Source of the DNA: Deltaproteobacteria bacterium HGW-Deltaproteobacteria-18
GTDB taxonomy: Bacteria > Desulfobacterota > Desulfovibrionia > Desulfovibrionales > Desulfomicrobiaceae
DNA: 64,000 nt
Assembly: GCA_002841885.1 (NCBI GenBank)
Contig: PHBE01000002.1
Location: forward strand, 62,001 to 126,000
Direction: 5' to 3'
In this document: positions 9,106 to 18,006 of the stretch, piece by piece
Numbering within the stretch: position 1 is the stretch's first letter
Layout: each line of letters begins with the position of its first letter
The notes under the pieces: model-generated
What the model saw: only the letters and a program-made list of their open reading frames with translations
Told to the model about the DNA's origin: nothing
The model's database searches: none
Program-made: the position numbers and the translations under genes

Positions 9106-9396
9106 TCATTCGCTCATGACCTGGCCAAGCTGGGCGAAAGTCTCTTCCGCTGCGGGCCGCAGCCGCACATCGTGCACGTCCTGCAACTTGCGCATCTGGC
9201 GGATCATCTGCTCCAGCCGGTCATCCTCGTTGACCAGGAGCCAGATGCGGCTCTCCCCGCCGCCGTTCGTGGGCAGGCAAAGGATGGCCTCGACGTTGAA
9301 TGCGCGGCGGGAAAAAAGACCACAAACATGGGACATGACCCCCGGATGGTTCTTGACCAACACATCGAGGACGGTGCGTGAGGTTTTGCTATGCAT
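9106..9396 (-). CDS. ilvN: Acetolactate synthase regulatory (small) subunit
   Basis: A 96-residue ACT-domain protein, the same length as E. coli IlvN and closely similar in pattern: [21 protein letters not shown], then [17 protein letters not shown]. It binds valine and confers feedback inhibition on the IlvB catalytic subunit. The ATG at 9396 follows GGAGG placed inside the end of ilvB, and the two genes overlap by 8 bases, so translational coupling is expected. A longer reading frame upstream lies inside ilvB and is not the start. It is co-transcribed with ilvB under the upstream leader. Confidence 0.94.
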   Translation of the reverse strand: MHSKTSRTVLDVLVKNHPGVMSHVCGLFSRRAFNVEAILCLPTNGGGESRIWLLVNEDDRLEQMIRQMRKLQDVHDVRLRPAAEETFAQLGQVMSE

Positions 9397-11068
9397 GACA
9401 TTCACCTCCAAGCATGGTTCTGTTGGCGGCCCCGGGAGGGACCATGGGCCAGACTTTCTCGTCCCGGTCCACCGGGACATGGATCAGGGTCGGTCCTCTG
9501 TGGGCCAGAGCCTCGTTCAGCACGGCGTCCGGATCGGCGGCCCCGGCCAGATCCCAGGTTTTCCACCTGAAGCCGGCGGCGATGAGCGGAAAGTCAACGC
9601 TCACATCGTAAATGGATGAAAAATAGTTGGCCTTGAAAAAAAGTTCCTGCTGCTGGTGCACCAGCCCCAGACAGGTGTTGTTCATCAGGATGACGGTCAC
9701 ATCCACGCCCTGTTCGGCGGCGGTGGCCATCTCCTGGATATTCATGAGCAGGCTGCCGTCGCCGCTGAAGCAGACGACCTTGCGTTCCGGAGCGGCCAGT
9801 GCCGCACCGATGGCCGTGGGCAGGCCAAAACCCATGGTGCCGAGCCCGCCCGAGGTCAGCCAGCCGATCCCCGGGCTGAAAGGGTAGCTCTGGGCCGTCC
9901 ACATCTGATGCTTGCCCACGTCCGTGACCACGATGGCCGAATCTCCGGCCAATTCGCCCACCCGCCGGATCAGTTCCTGCGGGGTGCCGTGCCCGCCCTG
10001 CTCCGGAACCTGGGAGGGAAAGGCCAGCTTCAGGGCCTCGATGTATCCGATCCATTCCTGACGCTCGGCCGTTGCGACCTTGGGCAAAAGAGCGCGCACC
10101 ACTTCACGCACATCGCCCAGAATGGGCAGGGAAGTGGCCCGGAGCTTGTCCAGTTCGCTGTGGTCGATGTCGATGTGGATGACCCTGGCCTGGGGGCAGA
10201 ACTCCTGCACCTTGCCCGTGGCGCGGTCGTCGAAACGCACTCCGGCGGCCAGGATCAGGTCGCAGGCCTCGAGCGCCATGTTGGTGTGACGCTGGGCATG
10301 CATGCCGAGCATGCCCATGTTCAGCGGGTGGTCGTGGTGCACTGCTGTCAGCCCCATCAGCGTCGAAGTCACGGGCATGGAAGCACGCTCGGCCAGCGTC
10401 AGCATCTCCGGGCCCGCGCCAGCGGCTACCACTCCGCCACCGATCCACAAAATTGGCCTTCGGGCGGAATTGATCATCTCCACGGCCGCATCGAGATCCC
10501 CGTCGAAAAAGGCCGGAACGGGTTCGCGTTCGCCGATGTCGGGCCACTGCTCGAAAGCGGCCATCTCCAGCTGGACGTCGCGGGGGATGTCGATCAGCAC
10601 CGGACCGGGGCGGCCGCTGGTGGCGATGGAGAAGGCCTCGGGGATGATGTGCAGCAGGTCGCGCGCTTCACGCACGAGAAAATTGTGCTTGGTGATGGGA
10701 ATGCTCATCCCATAGGTGTCCACCTCCTGAAAGGCGTCGGTGCCGATCATGGCCCGGGGGACCTGGCCGGTGATGCAGATGACGGGGATCGAGTCGAGCT
10801 TGGCGTCGGCGATGGCGGTCAGGATGTTGGTCGCGCCAGGTCCGGAGGTGGCGAAGCAGACTGCGGGCAGGCCGGTGACCCGGGCCATGCCCTGGGCCAG
10901 AAAGCCCGCGCCCTGCTCATGCCGGGTCAGGACGTGACGGATGCGTGTGCTGCGGGAAAGTGCGTCGTAGAGGGGAAGATTTGCACCGCCGGGGATGCCC
11001 GCGATGGTGCGGATGCCCTGGCGTTCCAGAAGGCTGATGGTCAGCTGCGCGCCGGTCATGGAAAACAT
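9389..11068 (-). CDS. ilvB: Acetolactate synthase catalytic (large) subunit
   Basis: A 559-residue ThDP enzyme that condenses two pyruvates, or pyruvate with 2-ketobutyrate, for valine, leucine and isoleucine synthesis. Seen: [13 protein letters not shown], the catalytic Glu in RHEQGAGF, the PYR domain with [14 protein letters not shown], the central FAD-type domain with IGGGV, and the ThDP/Mg motif [18 protein letters not shown]...NN. The C-terminal MVPPGAAN is typical of the IlvB isozyme rather than IlvG or IlvI. The ATG at 11068 has AAAGGAG seven bases upstream. A Val-codon-rich leader and terminator precede it (11115-11260). Confidence 0.96.
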   Translation of the reverse strand: MFSMTGAQLTISLLERQGIRTIAGIPGGANLPLYDALSRSTRIRHVLTRHEQGAGFLAQGMARVTGLPAVCFATSGPGATNILTAIADAKLDSIPVICITGQVPRAMIGTDAFQEVDTYGMSIPITKHNFLVREARDLLHIIPEAFSIATSGRPGPVLIDIPRDVQLEMAAFEQWPDIGEREPVPAFFDGDLDAAVEMINSARRPILWIGGGVVAAGAGPEMLTLAERASMPVTSTLMGLTAVHHDHPLNMGMLGMHAQRHTNMALEACDLILAAGVRFDDRATGKVQEFCPQARVIHIDIDHSELDKLRATSLPILGDVREVVRALLPKVATAERQEWIGYIEALKLAFPSQVPEQGGHGTPQELIRRVGELAGDSAIVVTDVGKHQMWTAQSYPFSPGIGWLTSGGLGTMGFGLPTAIGAALAAPERKVVCFSGDGSLLMNIQEMATAAEQGVDVTVILMNNTCLGLVHQQQELFFKANYFSSIYDVSVDFPLIAAGFRWKTWDLAGAADPDAVLNEALAHRGPTLIHVPVDRDEKVWPMVPPGAANRTMLGGECHA

Positions 11069-11114
11069 CGTGCACTCCTTTTGTCAGCTCGTCTGTAGAC
11101 CGGCGGAGGGTGAG

Positions 11115-11156
11115 CTGAAAAAGGAAAACCCCCGCCGGCGCCTGCGCTGGCGGGGG
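11115..11156 (-). terminator. Attenuator terminator in the ilvB leader
   Basis: On the minus strand CCCCCGCC...GGCGGGGG (11149-11156 with 11129-11136) forms a GC-rich stem, extended internally by GCGC pairing, and is followed by TTTTCCTTTTT. It sits between the leader peptide stop (11177) and the ilvB start (11068). Its 5' arm region (11140-11149) can alternatively pair with leader segment 11180-11194. Confidence 0.88.
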
Positions 11157-11176
11157 AAGAATTCGTCCGTATCCCG

Positions 11177-11260
11177 TTACAGCGTCAGGGCGTCCATAAC
11201 GACGCATACTACTACGACTACGACTAGGCTTGCGGAGACGTTGGCAGTAATGCGGTTCAT
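11177..11260 (-). CDS. ilvB leader peptide (valine-rich attenuation peptide)
   Basis: A 27-residue open frame: ATG at 11260, preceded by AAGGAAGAG, starts MNRITANVSASL. It then has six consecutive valines (V13-V18), Cys, two more valines, and ends MDALTL-stop. Eight of nine residues 13-21 are Val. No protein function is expected; translation speed through the Val codons should report charged tRNA-Val. Segment 11201-11205 (within the Val codon region) can pair with 11190-11194, and 11180-11194 can pair with 11140-11149 in the terminator stem, which gives mutually exclusive structures. It resembles E. coli ivbL in logic but not in sequence. Confidence 0.9.
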   Translation of the reverse strand: MNRITANVSASLVVVVVVCVVMDALTL

Positions 11261-11304
11261 GGGGCTCTTCCTTGGGATTTGGATAATCGGGTATCGAAGA
11301 TTTT

Positions 11305-11333
11305 TCGTTAGGTTGTTCGAAAAAAACTGTCAA
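11305..11333 (-). promoter_or_regulatory. Candidate promoter of the ilv leader and ilvBN
   Basis: A perfect -35 TTGACA (11333-11328 on the minus strand) with a 17-base spacer leads to TAACGA as a weak -10. The leader peptide ATG lies about 45 bases downstream. The -35 is convincing; the -10 is poor. Confidence 0.45.
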
Positions 11334-11506
11334 GCAAGCGCTTGACCTTGAGGACTCCGTCAGGACAGAAAAAGCTTGCCCGGCCGCGTCGACCCGTGAC
11401 TCTTGAAAACAACGCCGGACCTTGATTCAGAAATGGTTTGAGGGCATGGTGCTCTTGCGGCTGACAGACTCATCGTATTGAACTTCAACCACTCACAGGA
11501 GGGCTC

Positions 11507-12058
11507 ATGCCCACATCGGAATACACGCTTTTCAGCGGCGGCGCCCAGGGTACGGAAACGGAATTTGGCCGTCTGGCCGAACAATACGGCATTCAGGAAG
11601 TGACCTACACCTTTGAAGGCCACAAGATTGATCGGACCAGAGGGCTGCGCGTGCTGACCCCCGAAGAGTTGATGCGCAAGGATGTAAGCCTGAGCTATGT
11701 CTCCAAGCTCCTGAACCGGACCTTCACCAACGCCCCCATGATGCGCAGCATCCTGCAGACCGTCATGTACCAGATCGAGTCCGGCTACGAGATCTTCGTT
11801 GTCGGAAGCATCATGGAAGACGGCACGGTCAAGGGTGGAACGGGCTGGGGAACGGAATTCGCCAAGATCTGCAACAAGCCCCTGTACTGCTTCGGCCAGG
11901 TCCGCAACTCCTGGCACAAGTGGACCGGCGAAATCTGGGAACGCTGCGAAACCCCAACCATCACCACCCACCATTTCTGCGGTACGGGCACCCGCTTCCT
12001 GGAAGACAACGGCCGTCAGGCCATCGCCGACCTCTTCGCAAAATCTTTCGCGAAATAG
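11507..12058 (+). CDS. SLOG-like Rossmann-fold protein of unknown function
   Basis: A 183-residue soluble protein. The N-terminus YTLFSGGAQGTETEFGRLAEQYG resembles the SGGAxGxD glycine-rich nucleotide-binding signature of the SLOG superfamily (DprA/LOG/YspA-like). A second conserved-looking region is VVGSIMEDGTVKGGTGWGTEFAKICNKP, matching the GGTGWG-type loop by which such folds hold a nucleotide or ligand. The C-terminus CGTGTRFLEDNGRQAIADLF looks family-specific. The start is well supported by AGGAGGG upstream. It stands alone between the divergent ilv operon and a convergent gene and has its own terminator. No specific function can be named. Confidence 0.7.
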   Translation: MPTSEYTLFSGGAQGTETEFGRLAEQYGIQEVTYTFEGHKIDRTRGLRVLTPEELMRKDVSLSYVSKLLNRTFTNAPMMRSILQTVMYQIESGYEIFVVGSIMEDGTVKGGTGWGTEFAKICNKPLYCFGQVRNSWHKWTGEIWERCETPTITTHHFCGTGTRFLEDNGRQAIADLFAKSFAK

Positions 12059-12102
12059 CTTCGGCGCAGCCTGCCTGCAACCTGCCTTTTTCGTAGGTCC
12101 CA

Positions 12103-12135
12103 TAGGTCCCATACGACCCATGGGACCTATTTTTT
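12103..12135 (+). terminator. Intrinsic terminator of the SLOG-like gene
   Basis: A TAGGTCCCAT/ATGGGACCTA 10-bp stem (12103-12112 and 12120-12129) with a 7-base loop is followed by TTTTTT. It overlaps the last codon and stop of the convergent flavoprotein gene. A third partial copy of the arm (TAGGTCCCAT at 12094-12103) precedes it. Confidence 0.85.
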
Positions 12136-13668
12136 CAGCTGCTCAACCACAGCCTTCGCCACCGCCACCCCATCCATGGCCGCCGACACGATCCCGCCCG
12201 CATAGCCGGCCCCCTCGCCGCAAGGGAAAAGACCGCGCACCTGCGGATGCATGAGGGTCTCGCGATCGCGCGGGATGCGCACCGGCGAGCTGGTTCGTGA
12301 CTCCACGGCCAGAAGCGTCGCCTCGGCGCTGTCGAAGCCCTTGTGCTTGCCGCCCAGGATGGTCAGCCCCTCCTGCAGGGCGCGGGTCACGAAACCGGGC
12401 AGCAGTTCGTGCAGCGGTGCGCCGTAGACGCCGGGAACGTACGAGGTCGCGCCCAGATTCTCCGACACCCTGCCCTGCAGAAAATCATCAGCCCGCTGGG
12501 CCGGAGCGCGCTGGGTCTTCCCGTCTCCGGCGCGAAACATGGTCTGCTCGACCTCGGCCTGAAAGCGCAGCAGCGCCAGCGGATCTTCACCCGGAACGTC
12601 GGAGGGGCGGATTTCGGCCACCAGCCCCGCGTTGGCGAAGGGAGCCTTGCGGCTGGCCAAGCTCATGCCGTTCAGGACCAGCTCGCCCGGAGCCGTGGAT
12701 GCCGGGACCACGAACCCGCCGGGACACATGCAGAACGAAAAGACGCCCCGCTCGGCCGTCTGGCAGGCCAGGCGATAGCTGGCCGCGGGCAAGGCCGCAT
12801 GACGCGGACTGTGATGGTAGAACATCCGGTCGACCAGCGCCTGCGGATGCTCTATGCGCACGCCCAGAGCGAAGGATTTGGCCTCCAGGAGCACGCCGCG
12901 TCGGAGCAGAAGGTCATAGATGTCGCGGGCCGAATGCCCGGTGGCCAGAATCACGGCGTCGCCATCCACCGTCTCTCCCCCGGCCAGACGCACGCCGCGA
13001 ACCTCCCCGGAGTCAAGGACCAGGTCGGACACATGCGCCTCGAAATGGATCTCTCCGCCAGCGGCGATGATGGCGTCGCGCATGTTCCTTACCAGCTTCG
13101 GCAGCACGTTGGATCCCAGATGCGGGTGCGCGTCCACGCCGATGTCGGGGGACGCGCCATGGGCCACGAATAGATCGAGAATGCGATCCACATCGCCACG
13201 CTTCCTGGATCGGGTGTAAAGCTTGCCGTCGGAATAGGTGCCCGCCCCGCCCTCGCCGAAGCAGTAGTTGGAGTGAGGGTTGACCAGGCCTTCGGAGTAG
13301 ATCTTCTTCACGTCCTTGAGCCTGGCGCGAACGTCGCGGCCGCGCTCCAGCAGCACAGGTTTGATCCCGGCCTCGAGCAGGGTCAGGGCTGCAAAATAAC
13401 CGCCCGGCCCGGCTCCGACCACGATCACCCGCTCCCCGCCCAAGGGCCTGGGCGCGAATACCGACGGATCCGTATCGGTTCCGCCAATGGCGATACGCAA
13501 AAGAAACCGAGGCATCTTGGCCCGCGCATCCACCGATCGGCGCACCACGCGCACCCTGACGCCGCCGTCGTCGTCCAGGCCGGCCTTGGCCAGAGCCTGG
13601 GCTCTGATGTGCGCCGCGTCATTTATATTGTCCGGCTCCACCAGCAGCTCGACGTGAGTTAATTCCAT
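12127..13668 (-). CDS. FAD-dependent oxidoreductase, COG2509 family
   Basis: A 513-residue flavoprotein. A short N-terminal alpha/beta domain (about 1-75) precedes the FAD dinucleotide-binding motif VIVVGAGPGGYFAALTLLEAG (about 81-101), followed by LLERGRDV. Conserved blocks include FGEGGAGTYSDGKLYTR, LATGHSARDIY, and the C-terminal FAD-contacting FPCGEGAGYAGGIVSAAMDG. The family (uncharacterised FAD dehydrogenases) has no firmly known substrate. It lies 22 bases downstream of the HAD gene on the same strand. Its 3' end is covered by the convergent gene's terminator. Confidence 0.88.
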   Translation of the reverse strand: MELTHVELLVEPDNINDAAHIRAQALAKAGLDDDGGVRVRVVRRSVDARAKMPRFLLRIAIGGTDTDPSVFAPRPLGGERVIVVGAGPGGYFAALTLLEAGIKPVLLERGRDVRARLKDVKKIYSEGLVNPHSNYCFGEGGAGTYSDGKLYTRSRKRGDVDRILDLFVAHGASPDIGVDAHPHLGSNVLPKLVRNMRDAIIAAGGEIHFEAHVSDLVLDSGEVRGVRLAGGETVDGDAVILATGHSARDIYDLLLRRGVLLEAKSFALGVRIEHPQALVDRMFYHHSPRHAALPAASYRLACQTAERGVFSFCMCPGGFVVPASTAPGELVLNGMSLASRKAPFANAGLVAEIRPSDVPGEDPLALLRFQAEVEQTMFRAGDGKTQRAPAQRADDFLQGRVSENLGATSYVPGVYGAPLHELLPGFVTRALQEGLTILGGKHKGFDSAEATLLAVESRTSSPVRIPRDRETLMHPQVRGLFPCGEGAGYAGGIVSAAMDGVAVAKAVVEQLKK

Positions 13669-13690
13669 GGGTGTCTCCGTGTTGAAATAT

Positions 13691-14356
13691 TCAGAACCAG
13701 TCTTCTCGGCAGGCCAGGGCCTGCGTCAGCGAAGTGTAAATCCGGGCCGCGCCCTCCCGCACGTCAGACTCCGGCGTGACCAGATCGGGAATCATCATGG
13801 CGCGCGCCCCGGAGGCGATGGCCGCGCGCATGCCGGGGTTTGAGTCCTCGAAAATGATGCAGTCCCCGGCCTGGACCTTGAGAGCAGCGCAGGTCCGCAG
13901 ATAGATGTCCGGGTCCGGCTTGGGGCGGGCGACCTGCTCGATGGTCATGATGGACGCGAACCTGAAGAGTTCAGGACAGTTTGCGCGATGGCGCTCCACA
14001 GCCTCCCGCGAAGAGGACGTGGCCAGAGCCATGGGCACTCCCTGCCCTTCAAGCCAGTCCACAAGCGCAAGGGCTCCGTCCTTTGGCGGGATGCCTCCGT
14101 TCATGTGCTGCGATGCCCGCGTCGCTTTCCAGCTGTGACGAAACTCGTCGATAGGAAAATTCTTAAACCAGCACACGAGCTTTTCCTCGCACAGGACGTT
14201 GGGAACCCCGACCAGATGCGCATAAAGGCTGTCATTCAAATCAAAACCCAGCCTTGCGGCCTCGTCCTGCCAGATCCGCTTCAGCGTGACTTCGGAATCG
14301 ATAAGCAGCCCGTCCATGTCGAACAGGACGGCTGCGGGTCGTTGCGCTTTCTTCAT
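13691..14356 (-). CDS. HAD-superfamily hydrolase, beta-phosphoglucomutase-like
   Basis: A 221-residue phosphatase or mutase. Motif I is FDMDGLLIDSE with nucleophile and acid/base aspartates, motif II is ATSSS, motif III lysine lies in ARPKPDPDIY, and motif IV is FEDSNPG. The cap-1 insertion between motifs I and II is the helical type of beta-PGM/pyrophosphatase-like members. The ATG at 14356 matches the start of the core fold; the ribosome site is weak, and the longer in-frame extension to 14536 has no homology-like features. The substrate is unknown. It is probably co-transcribed with the flavoprotein downstream. Confidence 0.87.
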   Translation of the reverse strand: MKKAQRPAAVLFDMDGLLIDSEVTLKRIWQDEAARLGFDLNDSLYAHLVGVPNVLCEEKLVCWFKNFPIDEFRHSWKATRASQHMNGGIPPKDGALALVDWLEGQGVPMALATSSSREAVERHRANCPELFRFASIMTIEQVARPKPDPDIYLRTCAALKVQAGDCIIFEDSNPGMRAAIASGARAMMIPDLVTPESDVREGAARIYTSLTQALACREDWF

Positions 14357-14564
14357 GGAGTTGGAGCTAAGCGTGAACCGTGGAAGTGGCAAGAGGAATT
14401 CCGCCGACAGGCCCGGATCGCCTTTACAGGCGGATACACCGGGGATACTCGCTTCGAATGTTTGAATTCGAAAGCGTTTAGCCTGCAAGGGCGACAAAAA
14501 AAGCTGCGAACATTTCGAAAGGCATGACCTGGTCACCTACAGGGAACTCACCGAAGCAAAGGCT

Positions 14565-14900
14565 GTGCTGGAATTGCCCGAACGCGTATCATTGCGGGAA
14601 ATCAGGGCCTCCTGCATAAATCTCCTCAAGCACTGGCATCCGGACACATGTGTCGAAAGCAGGCAAAACTGCAGTCAAATGACGCAAAGGATCGTATCCT
14701 CCTGCGGAACGGTCTACGCCTGTTGCGACAACTACGAATACTCCTTCGAAGAAGAGGAGCCAAGGCGCCATCTCTCCAAGGAGGAATGGTGGCTGGAAAA
14801 GTTCGGCGAAGCCCCCTGTGGACTTGAACCGCTAATGGAACGACACCACATCCCGGCGGAGCTTGAAGACGCCTTGATCCCCCATGCCTCTTTGAGCTAG
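14565..14900 (+). CDS. J-domain-like protein
   Basis: A short protein (111 residues from the GTG at 14565) with a DnaJ-like helix II-loop segment LLKHWHPDTC containing the HPD tripeptide needed to stimulate Hsp70 ATPase. The frame continues upstream to 14529 with residues VTYRELTEAKAVLELPERVSL, which look like J-domain helix I but have only a CTG (14529, with GAAAGG seven bases before) as a possible start. The true N-terminus is therefore uncertain. The C-terminal half is acidic and then hydrophobic (SKEEWWLEKFGE). No partner chaperone is adjacent. Confidence 0.7.
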   Translation: MLELPERVSLREIRASCINLLKHWHPDTCVESRQNCSQMTQRIVSSCGTVYACCDNYEYSFEEEEPRRHLSKEEWWLEKFGEAPCGLEPLMERHHIPAELEDALIPHASLS

Positions 14901-14938
14901 GGTCTTAAAATTCCACCGAAAAACATGTGAGCGCAGCA

Positions 14939-16639
14939 ATGAAATTTCTCGTCTCTCAAATGACCGCACTGGTCAAAAGCGGTCAACAGAAAGCCAATAC
15001 GCGGCTCATGGTCCGTTTTCTGTTCATCCTGCTCAGCTTCTTTGCCGCCTTTACCGTCCTGTTTCATTTCCTGATGGCTTACGAAGGACAGAAGCATTCC
15101 TGGATCACGGGCCTCTACTGGACCCTGACGGTCATGAGCACCCTTGGCTTCGGGGACATCACCTTCACATCCGACCTGGGACGGTTCTTTTCCATCTGCG
15201 TAATGCTGAGCGGCGTCGTGTTCATGCTCATCGTCCTGCCCTTCACCTTCATCCAGTTTTTCTACGCGCCCTGGCTTGAAGAACAGAACAAGGCCAGGGC
15301 CCCGCGCAGAGTTCCCGAAACCATGTCGAACCATGTCATCCTGACCTTTTATGACGCGGTGACACTCAATCTGGTGGAAAAATTGAGCCAGTACGACATC
15401 AAGTACGTCATTCTTGTCTCAGACCTGCAACAAGCCTTGAATCTGTACGAAACGGGTCTCAATGTCGTCCTCGGCGAGCTTGATGATCCGGAAACGTATC
15501 TGCGGCTGCGGGTGCGTGAAGCGGCCATGGTCGTGGTCATGAACGAGGATGTGGCCAGTACCAACATCATCTTCACCATCCGCGAAGTTGCGGACAAGAC
15601 CCCTGTCATCACCAACGCCGACCAGGAGGACTCCGTCGACATCCTCGACCTGGCGGGCAGCACGCACACCTACCAATTCACCAAAATGCTGGGTCAGGTC
15701 CTGGCGCGGCGGGTCATGGGGGTCAGCATGAAGGCCAATGTCATCGGCAACTTCGATGAACTGCTCATCGCCGAGGCGCCCGCCATGCATTCCCCTCTCC
15801 AGGGACGTACTCTGGCCGAGAGCAGGCTGCGCGAACTGACAGGCGTGAACGTTGTCGGCGTCTGGGAGCAGGGACGCTTTCAGCTGCCCGATCCGATGAC
15901 CAAAATTGGCGCGTCCACGGTGCTGGTCCTGGCGGGCTCCGAAGCACAGCTCGAAATCTACGACTCGCTCATGGGGGCAAGTGGATTGAGCAGGGAACAC
16001 AGCGGACCGGTTGTGGTTCTGGGCGGAGGCAGGGTTGGCATGTCTGTGGCCGAAACCTTGGGCGCAAGGGGAGTCGACTATCGCGTGGTGGAGAAAAAGA
16101 CGCTCAGAAACAAAGATGACTCGCGGATAATACAGGGCAGCGCGGCCGACCTGGACGTCCTCATCCTGGCCGGAATCAAAGAGACCCCGTCCATCATCAT
16201 CACCACCCACGACGATGACCTGAACATCTTCCTGACCATCTACTGCCGTCGTCTTCGGCCCGACGTCCAGATCATCAGCCGGGCCAGCCTGGACCGCAAC
16301 ATCAACACCCTGCACCGCGCCGGGGCCAATCTGGTCATTTCCTTTTCTTCCCTCTTCACGACCACGATTTTAAACCTGCTCAACCCCGAAAAACTGCTCA
16401 TGCTCTCCGAAGGGCTGAACATCTTCCGCGCCAATCCGAGTCAGGCCATTGTGGGCAAAGCCCTGCGCGAACAGAAAATACGCCAGTCCACCGGATGCAG
16501 CATCATCGCCATCAAGCGGGGTGAAGAAATGCTTTTGAATCCCGATCCCGGCACCAGCGTCTCTAAAGATGACGAACTCATCCTGATCGGAACGGCGCAG
16601 GCGGAGAAAAATTTCATGGAGCAGTACCCGGCCGCCTGA
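14939..16639 (+). CDS. Potassium channel protein with two RCK (TrkA-N/TrkA-C) units
   Basis: A 566-residue membrane protein. Two transmembrane helices (about 22-45 and 75-100) flank a pore loop with selectivity filter TLGFGD, equivalent to TVGYGD. The cytosolic part contains a first NAD-binding TrkA-N domain (about 120-235), a TrkA-C domain (about 255-340), a second TrkA-N domain starting VVVLGGGRVGMSVAE, and a second TrkA-C at the C-terminus (ending ELILIGTA). This is the architecture of ligand-gated K+ channels such as Kch or GsuK. The ATG at 14939 is chosen; a GTG at 14927 would add four residues. Confidence 0.9.
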   Translation: MKFLVSQMTALVKSGQQKANTRLMVRFLFILLSFFAAFTVLFHFLMAYEGQKHSWITGLYWTLTVMSTLGFGDITFTSDLGRFFSICVMLSGVVFMLIVLPFTFIQFFYAPWLEEQNKARAPRRVPETMSNHVILTFYDAVTLNLVEKLSQYDIKYVILVSDLQQALNLYETGLNVVLGELDDPETYLRLRVREAAMVVVMNEDVASTNIIFTIREVADKTPVITNADQEDSVDILDLAGSTHTYQFTKMLGQVLARRVMGVSMKANVIGNFDELLIAEAPAMHSPLQGRTLAESRLRELTGVNVVGVWEQGRFQLPDPMTKIGASTVLVLAGSEAQLEIYDSLMGASGLSREHSGPVVVLGGGRVGMSVAETLGARGVDYRVVEKKTLRNKDDSRIIQGSAADLDVLILAGIKETPSIIITTHDDDLNIFLTIYCRRLRPDVQIISRASLDRNINTLHRAGANLVISFSSLFTTTILNLLNPEKLLMLSEGLNIFRANPSQAIVGKALREQKIRQSTGCSIIAIKRGEEMLLNPDPGTSVSKDDELILIGTAQAEKNFMEQYPAA

Positions 16640-16711
16640 CTAGGCGACCCTTCGGAGCGCATGAATCGCCCCGGGCAACCCGACAACCCAGAGGCCCCCT
16701 TCTTTCCTTGA

Positions 16712-17878
16712 CTACAAGGAGAAGCCGCCCATGGCCCGACGCAGTATGCCAAGCAGTTCGTCCCGGTCCAGCACGATCGGGTTACCGTGCATGCTCGACG
16801 CCCGGGAAGCCTTTTCGACCATGTCCTCCATGACGCCCCCGGTCAGTCCCAACTCCCCCAGCCCACGAATGCCGAGGTCTTGGCAAAGCGACCATGCGAA
16901 TTCAAGTCCGTCTTCGGACCGGGCGTCCTCCCTGCCGGTCAACAGGCGGCCGACCTCGTCGTATCTGGCAAGCGCCGGATGTTCCGGCGCCACGTGGCGC
17001 AACGTGCGGATGTTGGCCTCCATGACATGAGGCAGCAGGGCCGCACAGATCTCGCCATGCGCCGCGCCGAGCATCCCGCCCAGAGGAGCGGCGAAACCGT
17101 GCACGGCCCCGAGTTTGGCGTTGGCCAGGGCCATGCCCGAAAACAGGCTGGCCAGGGCCATGTCCGAACGCGCCTGCAGGCTGGCCCCGTCCTGTACCGC
17201 GATACGCAGCGAACGTGCCGCGCGCGTCAGTCCGTCGCGACAGAGCGGGTCGGTCAGCGGGCTGGCCGCATGGGACACGAAGCACTCCATGAGCTGGGTC
17301 AGGGCGTCCATGCCGGAGGCCGCAGTCTGCGCAGGGGGCAGGGAAACGGCCAGTTCGGGATCGACGATCGCCAGCTTCGGGATCAGACTCGGCGCGCGCA
17401 GGCTGGCCTTGACCCCGTGCGCAGGCGAGAGCAGCACGGAATTGGCCGTGACCTCGGCTCCGGTTCCAGCCGTGGTCGGCACAGCGATCATGGGCAGGGG
17501 GGCCTGCTCAAGGGTCGCGCCGCGCCCGACCACTTCCAGATAATCGAACAGGTCGCCACTATTGGCGACCAAGGCGGCCAAGGCCTTGCCCGCGTCGATG
17601 ACGCTCCCGCCGCCGATGGCCACAACCACATCGCAACCTGCCTCTCTGGCGGCGTCAGCCTGCAAGGAGATGAATCCGGTTTCGGGCTCGCCGCCAACGG
17701 CCACGCCGAGCACGACATCCATCACCTCCTTCAATTCCTCGAACAGCCAGTCGCAGCGCTCGGCGCGGCTTCCGGTCACAAACAGGCAGCGTTTGCCCAT
17801 GTGTGAGGCATGTGTGGCCACGCCTGCCCTTGCACCAATGCCGAAAACCACACGCGCGGTGGAAAAAGAATATATCAT
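16712..17878 (-). CDS. Iron-containing (group III) alcohol dehydrogenase family protein
   Basis: A 388-residue NAD(P)-dependent dehydrogenase. It has the GGGSVIDAGKALA nucleotide-binding motif, the PTTAGTGAEVT motif, and the metal-site signature regions GMDALTQ, GAVHGFAAPLGG and GAAHGEICAALLPHV. In typical Fe-ADHs the metal is held by one Asp and three His; here the first His (DALTH) is Gln, while the Asp and the other two His remain. Substrate and metal are therefore uncertain. It is transcribed alone, convergent with the K+ channel and separated from cysE by 128 bases. Confidence 0.88.
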   Translation of the reverse strand: MIYSFSTARVVFGIGARAGVATHASHMGKRCLFVTGSRAERCDWLFEELKEVMDVVLGVAVGGEPETGFISLQADAAREAGCDVVVAIGGGSVIDAGKALAALVANSGDLFDYLEVVGRGATLEQAPLPMIAVPTTAGTGAEVTANSVLLSPAHGVKASLRAPSLIPKLAIVDPELAVSLPPAQTAASGMDALTQLMECFVSHAASPLTDPLCRDGLTRAARSLRIAVQDGASLQARSDMALASLFSGMALANAKLGAVHGFAAPLGGMLGAAHGEICAALLPHVMEANIRTLRHVAPEHPALARYDEVGRLLTGREDARSEDGLEFAWSLCQDLGIRGLGELGLTGGVMEDMVEKASRASSMHGNPIVLDRDELLGILRRAMGGFSL

Positions 17879-17950
17879 GTCGCCTCCAAGACTTCCCTTT
17901 TATGCCCTCGCGCACCTGTCCACAAGCGGGAGCGTTCCGGGCCGGGCATA

Positions 17951-17983
17951 AAAAAAACCGCACTCCATGGCGAATGCGGTTTC
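17951..17983 (-). terminator. Intrinsic terminator of the cysK-cysE operon
   Basis: On the minus strand an AACCGCA/TGCGGTT stem with a 12-base loop is followed by a run of T (17957-17951), 24 bases after the cysE stop. Confidence 0.88.
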
Positions 17984-18006
17984 AGGACAAAAAAACAGAG
18001 CCGGGT

